A stretch of DNA of 34,021 nucleotides from CAXQRU01 sp964226685 (GTDB taxonomy: Bacteria; Pseudomonadota; Gammaproteobacteria; Pseudomonadales; Cellvibrionaceae). This document shows, in pieces, positions 14,901-24,300 of the stretch. The stretch is from positions 1 to 34,021 of the forward strand of contig CAXQRU010000090.1 in assembly GCA_964226685.1 (NCBI GenBank), given 5' to 3'. The notes under the pieces are model-generated. The model was not told the DNA's origin. It made no database searches and saw only the letters and a list, made by a program, of their open reading frames with translations. The position numbers and the translations under genes are program-made. Positions within the stretch are counted from its first letter, which is position 1; the number at the start of each line of letters is the position of its first letter.

Positions 14901-15843
14901 AGTCTGCTGATTCTTTGAAATTCAAAACCAATGGCAAGGCATTAGTGAAACAACCCATGACTTTTTGCAGTTCATCTTGCTCACCTCGATTAGCAAACGG
15001 CGAGCCAATAACAATTTGCGCTTCTCCTGTATAGTGATGCAGTAAAACACCGTAGGCTGCAAGCATCACCATATATAAAGACGCATTATTATTCTTAGCA
15101 AACTGCCGAACCTGTTGAGATAAATCCTTTGGTAACTCAAACCAAAAATCGCGACCTTTTCCAGTTGGTTTTGCAGGCCTAGAAAATACGGTAGGCAACG
15201 CAAGACACGCGCTAGGATCATCAATTCGATCTTGCCATTGACCCAGCAGCTGATCTAAATATTCTCCTTGAATGTGCTGATTTTGCCAAACGGCATAATC
15301 ACCATAGTGCAAAGACACTGGAGCCGAATCAACCTGGCCACCTTGTGTAATTGTCTGATAATTTGCACTAATTTCTTGGGCCAACTGGAGCACGGACAAA
15401 TGATCCACAATAATATGATGAATATTAAAAAACCAAATAAAAGATTGATCGGCTTTTTGATATAAATACGTTGTCATTAACGGTAGGCATGATAAATCAA
15501 AAGGGGTCTGCGCTAATGCCTGGACTTGTTCTCTAATCCAAGAATCTGCGTCTTGCCGACCACGACAATCAACTACCTCAAGCTTAACTGAAAGCTGTGG
15601 ATAAATAATTTGTTGAGGTTCGTTCTCTATCAAACGAAAGGCCGTTCTGAAGGTTTCGTGCCGAGCAACCATAATATTAATGGCTTGCTCGAGTGCAAGC
15701 GGATCAATGACTCCATCAAATTGATAGGCAAAAGGAATGTTGTAAGCCACAGAGTGAGGGTGTACGACTTGCATCACATACAAAGCTTTCTGAGCATAGC
15801 TCAGAGGCATAACACTGACTGAAAAATCGTTGGAGCTAACCAT
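11926..15843 (-). CDS. NRPS, C-A-T plus hydrolase-like terminal domain
   Basis: This is a 1305-aa terminal NRPS module. C domain, about 10-445: LSYAQKALY, RHETFRTAF, active motif HHIIVDH (H142, H143, D147). A domain, about 465-950: YTSGSTGKPKG, FYGPTETTVYST, YRTGDR, LTPSGKVDRKKL. Carrier domain, about 970-1035: IGGHSLL with Ser999 for phosphopantetheine. The C-terminal domain (about 1055-1305) is alpha/beta-hydrolase-like (NPFGQEY, RFDYLGTGDSSG). Its elbow reads G-I-R-L-G, with Arg1158 at the nucleophile position, so it is not a normal serine thioesterase. My reading of the A-domain code is D-I-V-Q-I-T-F-V-Y-K, which matches no code I know; D, I and Q recall the glycine type. The start is ATG 15843 (GGAG 7 bases before); GTG 15849 is an alternative. 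It overlaps the PKS by 8 bp and takes the chain from it. Confidence 0.93.
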   Translation of the reverse strand: MVSSNDFSVSVMPLSYAQKALYVMQVVHPHSVAYNIPFAYQFDGVIDPLALEQAINIMVARHETFRTAFRLIENEPQQIIYPQLSVKLEVVDCRGRQDADSWIREQVQALAQTPFDLSCLPLMTTYLYQKADQSFIWFFNIHHIIVDHLSVLQLAQEISANYQTITQGGQVDSAPVSLHYGDYAVWQNQHIQGEYLDQLLGQWQDRIDDPSACLALPTVFSRPAKPTGKGRDFWFELPKDLSQQVRQFAKNNNASLYMVMLAAYGVLLHHYTGEAQIVIGSPFANRGEQDELQKVMGCFTNALPLVLNFKESADFFEVLQQVKKSVLHAFSTQELPFEKLVESLKPHRDPSANPIFQVAFLLQDPPMEVSLAGIEGKSFRLHSGTSKFDSLIWLWETPTQLAGLIEYSTELFDQAFIETFLQHYQQLLGEIIACPELDVGKLSLVTQEDERQIHALNQTQQTIDLSKTLPQLIQAVVSTKPDEIAVVGENESLTYKEIEQQSNQLAYYLIGQGVVPGDYVGLSLERDAAMIVGMLGILKTGAAYVPLDPDYPSDRLAYMIENAKAHCVVTETAVLERLDFQVKTILVDQDADAIDKAHASLPEIDSEHPAYVIYTSGSTGKPKGVVVPHRAVVNLLGSMQVQPGFCADDRLLALTTLSFDIAVVELYLPLVTGSRVILATSDQAKKAEELVALIDQHSINFIQATPATWRLLIHHGWQGVKPLTAIVTGEPFPQDLVEPMLGLSTSLWDFYGPTETTVYSTCQPMHSLDEPITIGRPLANTQCYIVNQYDQLLPPGIAGEMLIGGQGVSHGYLNQPQLTAERFIDNPWGSGKLYRTGDRVTLQANGILKYHERLDQQVKIRGFRIELGEIETHLLTHPDVSACAVVVQGEASSRRLVAFYIQDSQTISLSELRQHMASGLPAYMIPDQWFATDELPLTPSGKVDRKKLKHLEVTTVTSVASHLKPSSMTERYYANLWCELIKLKEVSVEDNFFDIGGHSLLALTFMSRVKKEQQIELTITSLMMNTLGQLSQQYPLTEDDASEDSVIRQSKVEPKFIGQDYQQIYTVYHPAQGDAQHYAVLVCNPFGQEYMRSHRAVRTLIAQLSAQGIPCLRFDYLGTGDSSGNSFSIDQAISDAQMAARYLQQRSGCHSIKVLGIRLGAAIASYAFAKDSLVNHFSFWDPVIEGNRYLEELSGERTSRLHFREDQWWINGFMLSLNTRQQISDMNLLELDFRAKQSLHVVYDAQLKENILGFVELATQLPLSFIHEPMPSYSSGDWGFVDGEGGFIQPYDILSALKSQLGVSP

Positions 15844-18800
15844 GAACACACTCCAACTCAGACAATTTTCGCTGATACATTGTTCGATCTACTGGTTCAA
15901 CTAGTGGTAAAGTGGGTATAGTCTGCGATTGATCAGAGATCAAGGTTGACCATTCTCGAATCGTAGAAAATTCAAAAAACTCACCAATGGCAATCGTAGC
16001 TTTTAATTGCTTTTTGACTCTGGCAACCACTTGGGTGAGCAATAATGAATGGCCGCCCAATTCAAAAAAGTTATCATCAATACCAATCGGCGCAATTCCC
16101 AGGGCTTCAGACCAAAGCCTGCTGATGCTTTCTTCGGTATCGTTGCTTGGCGGCTGATACTCGGTCGTTAAATTGGGGCGCTCGAGGGCATTCGATAAGT
16201 CTGGCTCATTATCATCATCCAGATCTAATAGGGCTTGCTCATAGGCCTCAAGTTCTAAGGGGCAGACTACCGTTTGGGCAGGCAAATGGCCATTGAGGAT
16301 AGTTTCGATGGCTTGGCAACCCTCTTCTGGATTAATTCCGTGGCGAATACTTAACTCCAATACACTGGCTGGCGATTCTTGGGGAGTGACCACCTCTTCA
16401 ATCGATGAAGCCGCTTCGAGCTGATCCAGTGCATCGAAGGCCACCTTCTTCATCATAAAATCCGTGATCTGAACAATCACCTCTCCCTCGGTCGTCATTA
16501 ACATGATATCAAACGCAGCCGTATTAGGTTGAGCCATGCCTTTGTAAATGGTGTGACTGATGATCTCTTGAGATAACACGCCATAAATTTCTAAACGTCC
16601 ATAAGACAGGGGCACGTAAAAGTCTCGGTTTTCATCAAAGCCTGTAATCAAATGGACATTACCTATGGCCATATCCATCATCGCTGGATGCAATGGATAT
16701 TGTTTACATTCTGCCAAGTACTGATCATCTAAATGTAAGTAAGTTAGCGATTGATTGATGCCCATTAAGGTTTTATCAACACAACGCCAACGATCACCAA
16801 AAACAAGATGCCGATGCTCGGCTTGTCCTCTTCGATCGATCAGTGATTGAGAGCATTGCTGCGCGAGATCTCCAATATTAACCTTTTGAGGAATATGTTG
16901 AGTTGGGCCTATCGAACCGCGCACATGCTCTTGCGAAAACTGCCCATTTTTAGCTGCGGTTAATGAATGAGCACTGCAAATAACAAACTCATCTTCATTA
17001 AAATGAATAGCAAATACTCGCTCTTGATGATCGGCCACTGTAAATGCCGCCATAAATAACAGATCACAAATTTCAATTTTTTGGATGCCTGTTTGCGCTC
17101 GATAAGCACTGACAACTTGATCAATGTAACCCGTAGCCGGCATTAAGGCCAAACCTTGACGCGTTCTGTGTTGATCCAACAACCAATGCACATCGGTTGA
17201 TAGTTTGCCCAGCCAATAATGGTTCGAGCCAATGGTTCGATGCAACTGAAAAACCCCACAACCATCGATCTCTCGTTCTGTCTCAATCAAGCCTAAGGCT
17301 TTAGCGGCATCAACGGCCATACCACTTTTGGCCCAACTACCCCAATTAATAGCCGTGACAGGTCGACCATAATATCGATTTTGGATATGGGCATAGTTCG
17401 ATATGAAACCATTGGCGATACTGTAATCGATTTGCCCTGCGACAGGTAAAATAGAAGAAACAGAGGAAAACAATAATAAAAAATCGAGTGCATCATCTAA
17501 CAACAGAGGCTCAAAATGCGCAAGTGCTTGTACCTTGGGTGCCAACACTTGGTAAGCCGACGCCAATGACTTGTTAGCCAGCAAAGCATCGTCCAAAACC
17601 CCTGCGGTATGAAAAATACCGTTTAAACGCTTGGGAGCCATTTGCTCAATCACAGTTGGCAATGTGTTGGCTGCTGTGATATCACCTGTGATGATGTGTA
17701 GCCGATCAATATAGGGTAACAAAGTCACTAATTGCTGGTAACGACTATTTAAGGCCGCTTCCTTAGTCCATAAACTCGGCTCGCTCAACTCATTGCGCGA
17801 CAATAAAATAACTTGCGCATCGTATTTTTCTAAAAGGTAGCGAGCAAGATCGATGGATACACCACGACTACCGGTAATAAGATAGACTCCATCATTTCTC
17901 AAACGGAAATGAATTCGCTGATTATCCATCTTCTGATGTTGATAGGACAAACATAGGCGCTGAGATAATTGATATCGCACTCGCGGCTCATGAGCACTCA
18001 AAATATCATCGACGATATAGGCAAGCGACTGACGTGCAGCAACGGGGGATTCCTTAGCAAACAGGATACGTTCAATGGTGCGAGTTTTGATTTTTTTCGT
18101 CTCAGCCGACAGGGTCGCCAAGGCTCTATCTATAAATGCCAACGCAGGATGATGCTCATAAAATGATTCAATCAAATTGACACAGGTGAGCGACACATCG
18201 GCCGTCGCTAAAAATTTTGTTAAATAAAAAACGGGATCAAAGCAATCGTGCTGCCATTGCTCGATTGCCGTCTCATTAAAAACGGGTTGCTCATCAAAAT
18301 AATGATAATCAATGATAATTGTAGGCGCTGGTATTTTTTGCATTAACCATTCGACACCACTCTCATTAAAGGCATTGTACTGATAATTCTGACCATCCAG
18401 GATTTTATTCTGGATGGATTTTTTAGCCAACACACAGCGCGCACCATTGGCAGCTAAGGTTTCAACTAATTCTAATAACGAGCCACTACAGTTTTCATTG
18501 GCGAGGATCAAAATAGAATCAGTCGTCTCTGAAGGCGGACACAGCGGTGTCGATTGCCAATTTTCTTGATAAAACCATTGATCAAAGGGTTGTTTAATTA
18601 AACCGGGTGCCTGATGCTGAATCGTCGATTGGCCGGGCTTCACCCAATACTCTTTGTGATCCCATGCATAAGTAGGCAGAGGTATTTTACGTCCGCTAGA
18701 AAGTGCCAAAGAAATATCAAAGCCTTCACACCACAGCCGTCCCTTTCCTAGACGAAAATAATCCCATGAGCAAAGCGTATCTTTGGGGCCGGGCAATGAG

Positions 18801-21253
18801 GCAATAGCACTGTGTCGACGACCTCGTCCAGGGTGCTGATTTATAAGTTTTGTCAAACCATTACCTGGACCAACTTCAACAAATATTTGTGAAGCCGCAC
18901 TTGCGATCAGTGTGCTGATGCCTTTATAAAAATTCACGGTCCCACGTAGATGCTGACTCCAATACGAAGGGGATACCGCTTGTTCGGGTAGAATCCAGTC
19001 ACCGCTGACATTAGAAATAAAACGCTTTGAAGGTGGCTTTGGAGAGGCGACTTGTACAGCTTGTTCAAACTCTTCTAGAATTGGCTCCATCATGAGTGAG
19101 TGAAAAGCATGGGATGTTACCAAAGGTTTGTGAGCAATATCTTTTGCACTGAGCTGCTCAGCTAATGCATTGATCGCATCAATAGGGCCAGAGAGTACAC
19201 AGAGTTGCTCTGCGTTAATGGCTGCAAGCGAAATATCAGGCTTGAGGTAGGTTTGAATATTGGCCTCACTCAAACTCACGGCTAACATACTACCCTCGGG
19301 CAAGGACTGCATCAGTGCGCCTCGCTTAGCCACCAAGGTTAATGCCGCTTCTAACGTAAATACACCACACAGGGTGGCACATACATACTCACCAATACTG
19401 TGGCCAATGCATTCGTTGAAAGTAACCCCTTCACTCTCCCAAGCTTTTACTAAAGCGTACTCAAGACTGAATAATAAAGGTTGGGCAACAGCGGTTTGAT
19501 CAATACGTTGATCAGGATCATCACCAAACACCAGCGAGCGAATATCTAGATCGAGTGTGGGTAATAATATTTCTGAACACTGATCAAATGCTTGTTTAAA
19601 GACAGTATGTTGTTGGTAAAGACCCTCGGCCATTCTTAAATATTGAGAGCCTTGCCCGGTAAACACAAAGGTAATGCGCTCTGGCGCTTGCTCTTGCCCA
19701 TAAGACTCGGCAACTTTTGCACCTCTCAGTTTATGGATGGCCTCATCAAGGCTTGAGGCTTTAAGTGCACATCGGTAATCAAACTTTTCCCGGCCAACCG
19801 ACAAGGTATAGCTAACATCTGCCAAGGAGGGCTTGTGGTCAACCAAATAATCAGCCAAACGCTCTCGAGCTCGAGCGAGCGCGGACGCGGTTTTGGCCGA
19901 TAAACACAACCAGACATCGCCGTTATAAGTTGGGCTTGGGGGTTGATCATAAGACTCTAGGATTAAATGCGCATTGGTTCCACCTACACCAAAGGCTGAG
20001 ATTGCCGCTCGCCTAACCGGATCAGTCCAAACTTCGCATTGATTACTGACATAAAAAGGACTCTGCTCAAGATCGAGAGCCGGATTGGGCGCCGTAAAAT
20101 GCACGGTGGGGTATTTTTGCTGTTGAGATAAAGCACCCAGCAATTTTATAAACCCCGCACCACCGGCCGCCGAATCGAGATGGCCAACATTGGTTTTCAC
20201 AGAACTCAAGGCGCAATAGCCAATCTCTTGTGTGCTCTGACGCCAAGCCTGGGTCAATGCAGCTACTTCTATCGGATCGCCAATCGGGGTGCCCGTACCA
20301 TGGGCTTCCATGTACCCGATACTAGAGGGATCGATTTCTGCCAAATCTAAGGCTTCAACAATCGCCGCTACTTGACCATCGACACTAGGAGCCGTAAAAC
20401 CGGCTTTCATTGCGCCATCATTATTGACGGCTGACGAGCGAATAATACCGTGGATGGTGTTGTGATCAGCGATAGCATCCTCTAAACGCTTAAGTACAAC
20501 CACGGTGCCACCGGAGCCAAAAACCGTTCCTTTTGAGTTGACATCAAAGGCTCGACAATGCCCTGTCGGGTCTTGAATACCACCCTCTTGATACAGATAA
20601 CCTCTCGACTCAGGCACAATGATGCTAACACCACCCGCTAAGGCCATATCACACTCACGATTAAGAAGTGCTTGAGTCGCACTATGAGCCGCAACTAAAA
20701 ACGTTGAGCAAGCGGTTTGAATATTGATACTGGCGCCCTTCAAATCAAACTCAAAGGATGCTCTGGAAGCTAGAAAATCTTTATCGTTACCAATATGGCG
20801 CAGGTACCATAAGCCTGGATTGGCTACCAACTCTGGATTGGTGATTAAATTATGAAATAAATAGGTGTTCTGACCCGAACCGGCATAAACGGAAATGGCG
20901 CCTGGGTAAGCACTCGGTACTTCACCGCTATGCTCAAAAGCTTCCCAACAGAGTTCCAAGAAATGTCGATGCTGTGGGTCCATAAAACTGGCATCAAGGG
21001 CGCTCATCCCAAAAAACGCGGCGTCAAAGGCTTTGACGTCACTCATCTCAGCCCCCACCTTGACATAGTTGGGGTCATTTAAATCGCGAGCACTCACACC
21101 CGAATCAATCAATTCTTGATCGCTGTAGTGCTTAAAGCACTCACGGCCCTTGGACAAGTTATCCCAAAAAGACTGTACATCATTGGCGCCCGGTACTCTT
21201 AGAGCCAGACCAATGACAGCTATTTCATCACCATTATAGGAAGTGTTTGACAT
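15836..21253 (-). CDS. Type I PKS module, KS-AT-KR-DH-T
   Basis: This is a single 1805-aa cis-AT polyketide module. KS about 10-435, with Cys182 (TACSTF), His318 (EAHGTGTP) and His358 (KTNVGH). AT about 528-805, with Ser619 in GHSIGEY and HAFH at 715-718, the malonyl-CoA signature. An AT-KR linker or structural half-KR spans about 880-1110. KR about 1115-1310, with K1240, S1264, Y1277 and N1281, but a degenerate cofactor loop TGSRGVSI. The dehydratase comes after KR (about 1350-1605), with H1362 and P1372 in the HxxxxGxxxxP-like motif and D1527 in LHPAMMD. A carrier domain follows (Ser1736 in LGGHSLL). One round of extension, reduction and dehydration would give an alpha,beta-enoyl thioester. 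It sits 54 bp after the loading NRPS, with an unusual ribosome-site arrangement. Confidence 0.95.
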   Translation of the reverse strand: MSNTSYNGDEIAVIGLALRVPGANDVQSFWDNLSKGRECFKHYSDQELIDSGVSARDLNDPNYVKVGAEMSDVKAFDAAFFGMSALDASFMDPQHRHFLELCWEAFEHSGEVPSAYPGAISVYAGSGQNTYLFHNLITNPELVANPGLWYLRHIGNDKDFLASRASFEFDLKGASINIQTACSTFLVAAHSATQALLNRECDMALAGGVSIIVPESRGYLYQEGGIQDPTGHCRAFDVNSKGTVFGSGGTVVVLKRLEDAIADHNTIHGIIRSSAVNNDGAMKAGFTAPSVDGQVAAIVEALDLAEIDPSSIGYMEAHGTGTPIGDPIEVAALTQAWRQSTQEIGYCALSSVKTNVGHLDSAAGGAGFIKLLGALSQQQKYPTVHFTAPNPALDLEQSPFYVSNQCEVWTDPVRRAAISAFGVGGTNAHLILESYDQPPSPTYNGDVWLCLSAKTASALARARERLADYLVDHKPSLADVSYTLSVGREKFDYRCALKASSLDEAIHKLRGAKVAESYGQEQAPERITFVFTGQGSQYLRMAEGLYQQHTVFKQAFDQCSEILLPTLDLDIRSLVFGDDPDQRIDQTAVAQPLLFSLEYALVKAWESEGVTFNECIGHSIGEYVCATLCGVFTLEAALTLVAKRGALMQSLPEGSMLAVSLSEANIQTYLKPDISLAAINAEQLCVLSGPIDAINALAEQLSAKDIAHKPLVTSHAFHSLMMEPILEEFEQAVQVASPKPPSKRFISNVSGDWILPEQAVSPSYWSQHLRGTVNFYKGISTLIASAASQIFVEVGPGNGLTKLINQHPGRGRRHSAIASLPGPKDTLCSWDYFRLGKGRLWCEGFDISLALSSGRKIPLPTYAWDHKEYWVKPGQSTIQHQAPGLIKQPFDQWFYQENWQSTPLCPPSETTDSILILANENCSGSLLELVETLAANGARCVLAKKSIQNKILDGQNYQYNAFNESGVEWLMQKIPAPTIIIDYHYFDEQPVFNETAIEQWQHDCFDPVFYLTKFLATADVSLTCVNLIESFYEHHPALAFIDRALATLSAETKKIKTRTIERILFAKESPVAARQSLAYIVDDILSAHEPRVRYQLSQRLCLSYQHQKMDNQRIHFRLRNDGVYLITGSRGVSIDLARYLLEKYDAQVILLSRNELSEPSLWTKEAALNSRYQQLVTLLPYIDRLHIITGDITAANTLPTVIEQMAPKRLNGIFHTAGVLDDALLANKSLASAYQVLAPKVQALAHFEPLLLDDALDFLLLFSSVSSILPVAGQIDYSIANGFISNYAHIQNRYYGRPVTAINWGSWAKSGMAVDAAKALGLIETEREIDGCGVFQLHRTIGSNHYWLGKLSTDVHWLLDQHRTRQGLALMPATGYIDQVVSAYRAQTGIQKIEICDLLFMAAFTVADHQERVFAIHFNEDEFVICSAHSLTAAKNGQFSQEHVRGSIGPTQHIPQKVNIGDLAQQCSQSLIDRRGQAEHRHLVFGDRWRCVDKTLMGINQSLTYLHLDDQYLAECKQYPLHPAMMDMAIGNVHLITGFDENRDFYVPLSYGRLEIYGVLSQEIISHTIYKGMAQPNTAAFDIMLMTTEGEVIVQITDFMMKKVAFDALDQLEAASSIEEVVTPQESPASVLELSIRHGINPEEGCQAIETILNGHLPAQTVVCPLELEAYEQALLDLDDDNEPDLSNALERPNLTTEYQPPSNDTEESISRLWSEALGIAPIGIDDNFFELGGHSLLLTQVVARVKKQLKATIAIGEFFEFSTIREWSTLISDQSQTIPTLPLVEPVDRTMYQRKLSELECVHG

Positions 21254-21261
21254 CGCAATAG

Positions 21262-21288
21262 GATAGCGTAATTCGCTATCAGACTCCT
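21262..21288 (-). promoter_or_regulatory. Ribosome site separated from the PKS start by a hairpin
   Basis: On the mRNA strand, TGAGGAG (21282-21288 on plus) is followed by three bases, then a perfect 7-bp hairpin GATAGCG-AATTA-CGCTATC (21262-21280). Eight bases later comes the PKS ATG (21251-21253). The linear spacing of about 30 bases is too long for initiation. Folding the hairpin brings the Shine-Dalgarno to about 11 bases from the ATG. The start is secure because the KS domain begins at residue 11. Confidence 0.6.
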
Positions 21289-21307
21289 CAAATTAATTGT
21301 GAACTGC

Positions 21308-24300
21308 TTAACTTTTTCGGCGCGCACGACGTGCTGCTGCACGTTTTTGCGCCGCACTTGTGATTTCTTGCTCTGCGTTAGTATTATCTTTGTCCAAATA
21401 AGCCGCCAAGCCTGACACCGTTGGATAACGGAATAAATCCGTCAGCTTCAGCGGCTTCGAAAAAGCGTCCTTGAGTTTACTCATCATGGGTACGACCAAT
21501 AAAGAGTGCCCACCGATACTAAAGAAATTATCTTGCGCACCAATGGTAGCGGGTTCGCGCTCCAGCAGCTCACTCCAAATTTGAATCACGATAGCTTCGC
21601 TGCCAGAAGACGGTACTTTATGCTCGACAGCAACGGCTTTCACACTGACATCGGGCAAGCGATTGCGATCAATTTTGGCGTTGGGCGTGAGCGGCATAGC
21701 CTCAATGATATGAATGCTTGAGGGCACCATAAAATCGGTTAAGGTTTTCTCTAGATGAACCTTGAGTTCATCAACATTCACCGAGCCTTTGTACGTTTCT
21801 GTCACAAAAGCCACCAGACGTGGCTCGCCTGCCGATTGCTGAGCCACAACCGCAGCATTCTCAACCGAGTGATGCGCAACCAAGCGCGATTCAATCTCGC
21901 CAAGCTCAACCGTACAACCACGGATTTTCATCATGAAATCAGTGCGACCTAAATACTCGATGGCTCCATCAGCACCCATACGCACTAAGTCACCCGTTCG
22001 GTAATAGCGACCATCACTTAACTCAATAAAGCGTTCAGCCGTTAATTCAGGACGTTGCCAATAACCTCTGACCACACCTCTGCCACCGATCAACAGCTCA
22101 CCAGGAACACCTATCGGGAGGGTATTATTATTTTTATCGACCACCTTGGTTTGCGTATTGGCAATCGGGCCACCGATAGTGATGCGATTCGTTTGCCTAT
22201 CGATTATTTTTGTGGTCGACCAAATGGTCGTTTCTGTTGGCCCGTACATATTAATTAGTGGACCACGTACTTTGTTTACTAGCGTGTGAGCCAACTCCAA
22301 TGGCAGCGCTTCACCACCGACAAGCATAGTACCCACTCGATCAAGACCTCGACTGATCGACTCATCCGTTAACATTAAACGAGCCATCGACGGTGTGCAT
22401 TGTAAATGCGTGATATCGTGCTCTTCTAACAGGCGAGCTAAGCCGTAGCTTTCATTGGCAACAATTTGATTGCACTGCTCTCGCACCTGATTGAGAAAAT
22501 GTAAATGCTTGAGAACCGTTTCGGCCTCAATGCCATAATCCACCAAACAGGCAATTTCATCAACACCCGCCGCTTTAACCTTGGTCACCATTGCCAAACA
22601 TTGATCGACAGAGCCAAACAAACCGCTGGTGGTATAGTATCGCTCAAAGGCAAAATCCAACAAAGCATCCATATCTTCATCCGTTATGGAGGCAAAAAAC
22701 TCATCCAGGGTTTTACCTTGCTCCTCACTCATTTTTCGAAAAGCTGGAAAATCCCAGGCGGCGGCTTCTACTAAAAACAAAGCAGTTTTTAAATAATTTT
22801 TCATAGGCTCGCGAGCCAACAGTTTAGCTTGCTCATCCGTTTCAGCGACGAAAGTATGCAACATCAGGGTCACCTGACCTTCACCAGGATGACCCGCCGC
22901 TCGCCACTCTTGCCGATACAAACGGATTTTTTCAGTGACTTCCTCTAAGGTTTGTCCGAGCAAGTGCGTCAATAGGTGAGTCCCCATTCGCCCTGCTCGC
23001 TTGAAATTATCAGGGTTACCCGCCGTCGTTAACCAAAGTGGTAACTCAGGCTGAACGGGGCGAGGCAGTGTCACCACATCGACATCGCCTTTTGGCCCAG
23101 GAAAAGTAACCGGCTCGCCACGCCATAATTTTCGAAGCTGATCGATGCCATCAAACATAATTTGCTTGGCATTGTCATAATTTTCAGGACGAATCACAAA
23201 GTCGTTAGGCATCCAACCTGGCGCTACAGAGAGGCCCACACGACCATCGGATAAATTATCAATTAACGCCCAGTCCTCAGCCACTCGCACTGGGTGGTGC
23301 AAAGGCAAGACACAACTGCCCGCTCGAATCGAAATATTGTCTGTGATGGTAGCAATGGCTGCGCTGGTAATCGCGGGGTTAGGATACAAGCCCCCAAAAT
23401 CACCAAAATGACGCTCGGGAGTCCACACAGATTGAAAGCCATTAGCATCGGCAAAACGAGCGCCTTCAAGAAGCAATTTGTAAGCATCTCGACCTGGTTT
23501 TTGATCATTTGCCACATTCCAGTAATACAAACCAAAAGCCATATTGGTCGCATAACTCGGTGTTGCTGCGGTATCAGAACCATCGTAAATGACGACGGTA
23601 AAACCGCGTGTTAAAGTCCATAATAATTCTAAGATGGATATATCAAAAGACATACTGGTGACCGCCAACCAAGTGGGGTTCTCAGCCATCGGGATACAGC
23701 CATCCATCCCGACAAAAAAGTTGGTGACTTGACGGTGCTCAATCATCACCCCTTTGGGTTTGCCGGTCGATCCTGAGGTATAAATCATATAGGCGAGATC
23801 AGAGTCAGACACATTAATTTTTGGTGCTTGTTTTTGCTCACTCGCCATTAAAAAGCTAACCGATAACTGCGGCGTTTGTGGCAAATTTAAACCATAATCT
23901 CGATCAACAATGACGCAAGCTAAACCGCCGTCATCGGCCATATGTTGCAAACGACCTTTCGGGTACTCCGGGCTCATCGGCACAAAACAGGCACCGGCTT
24001 TTAAAATAGCTACTTGGCAGGCCACCATAGCTAAGCTTCGCCCCACCATTAAACCAACTCGATCGCCTGGTTTTACCTGGTTTTTTATGAGACCGTGCGC
24101 GATTTGATTGGACACTTCATCAAGCTTTTGATAGCTCCATTGTTGATCGTGAAAAATCAAAGCCGTACGCTCAGGGTCTTTGGAAATTTGAGCCGCTATG
24201 GCCTCGTGTATGGTATTAAATGGTACGTCTGCCTGAGTCTGGTTCCAAGTATCTAACTGACTTTGCTGAACAGAATCAATCAAACTTATCTCAGCAATTG

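Noticed and set aside
23294..23614. 106-aa frames on both strands within the LLM domain
   Set aside because: They are shadows of the NRPS frame, with no independent signals.
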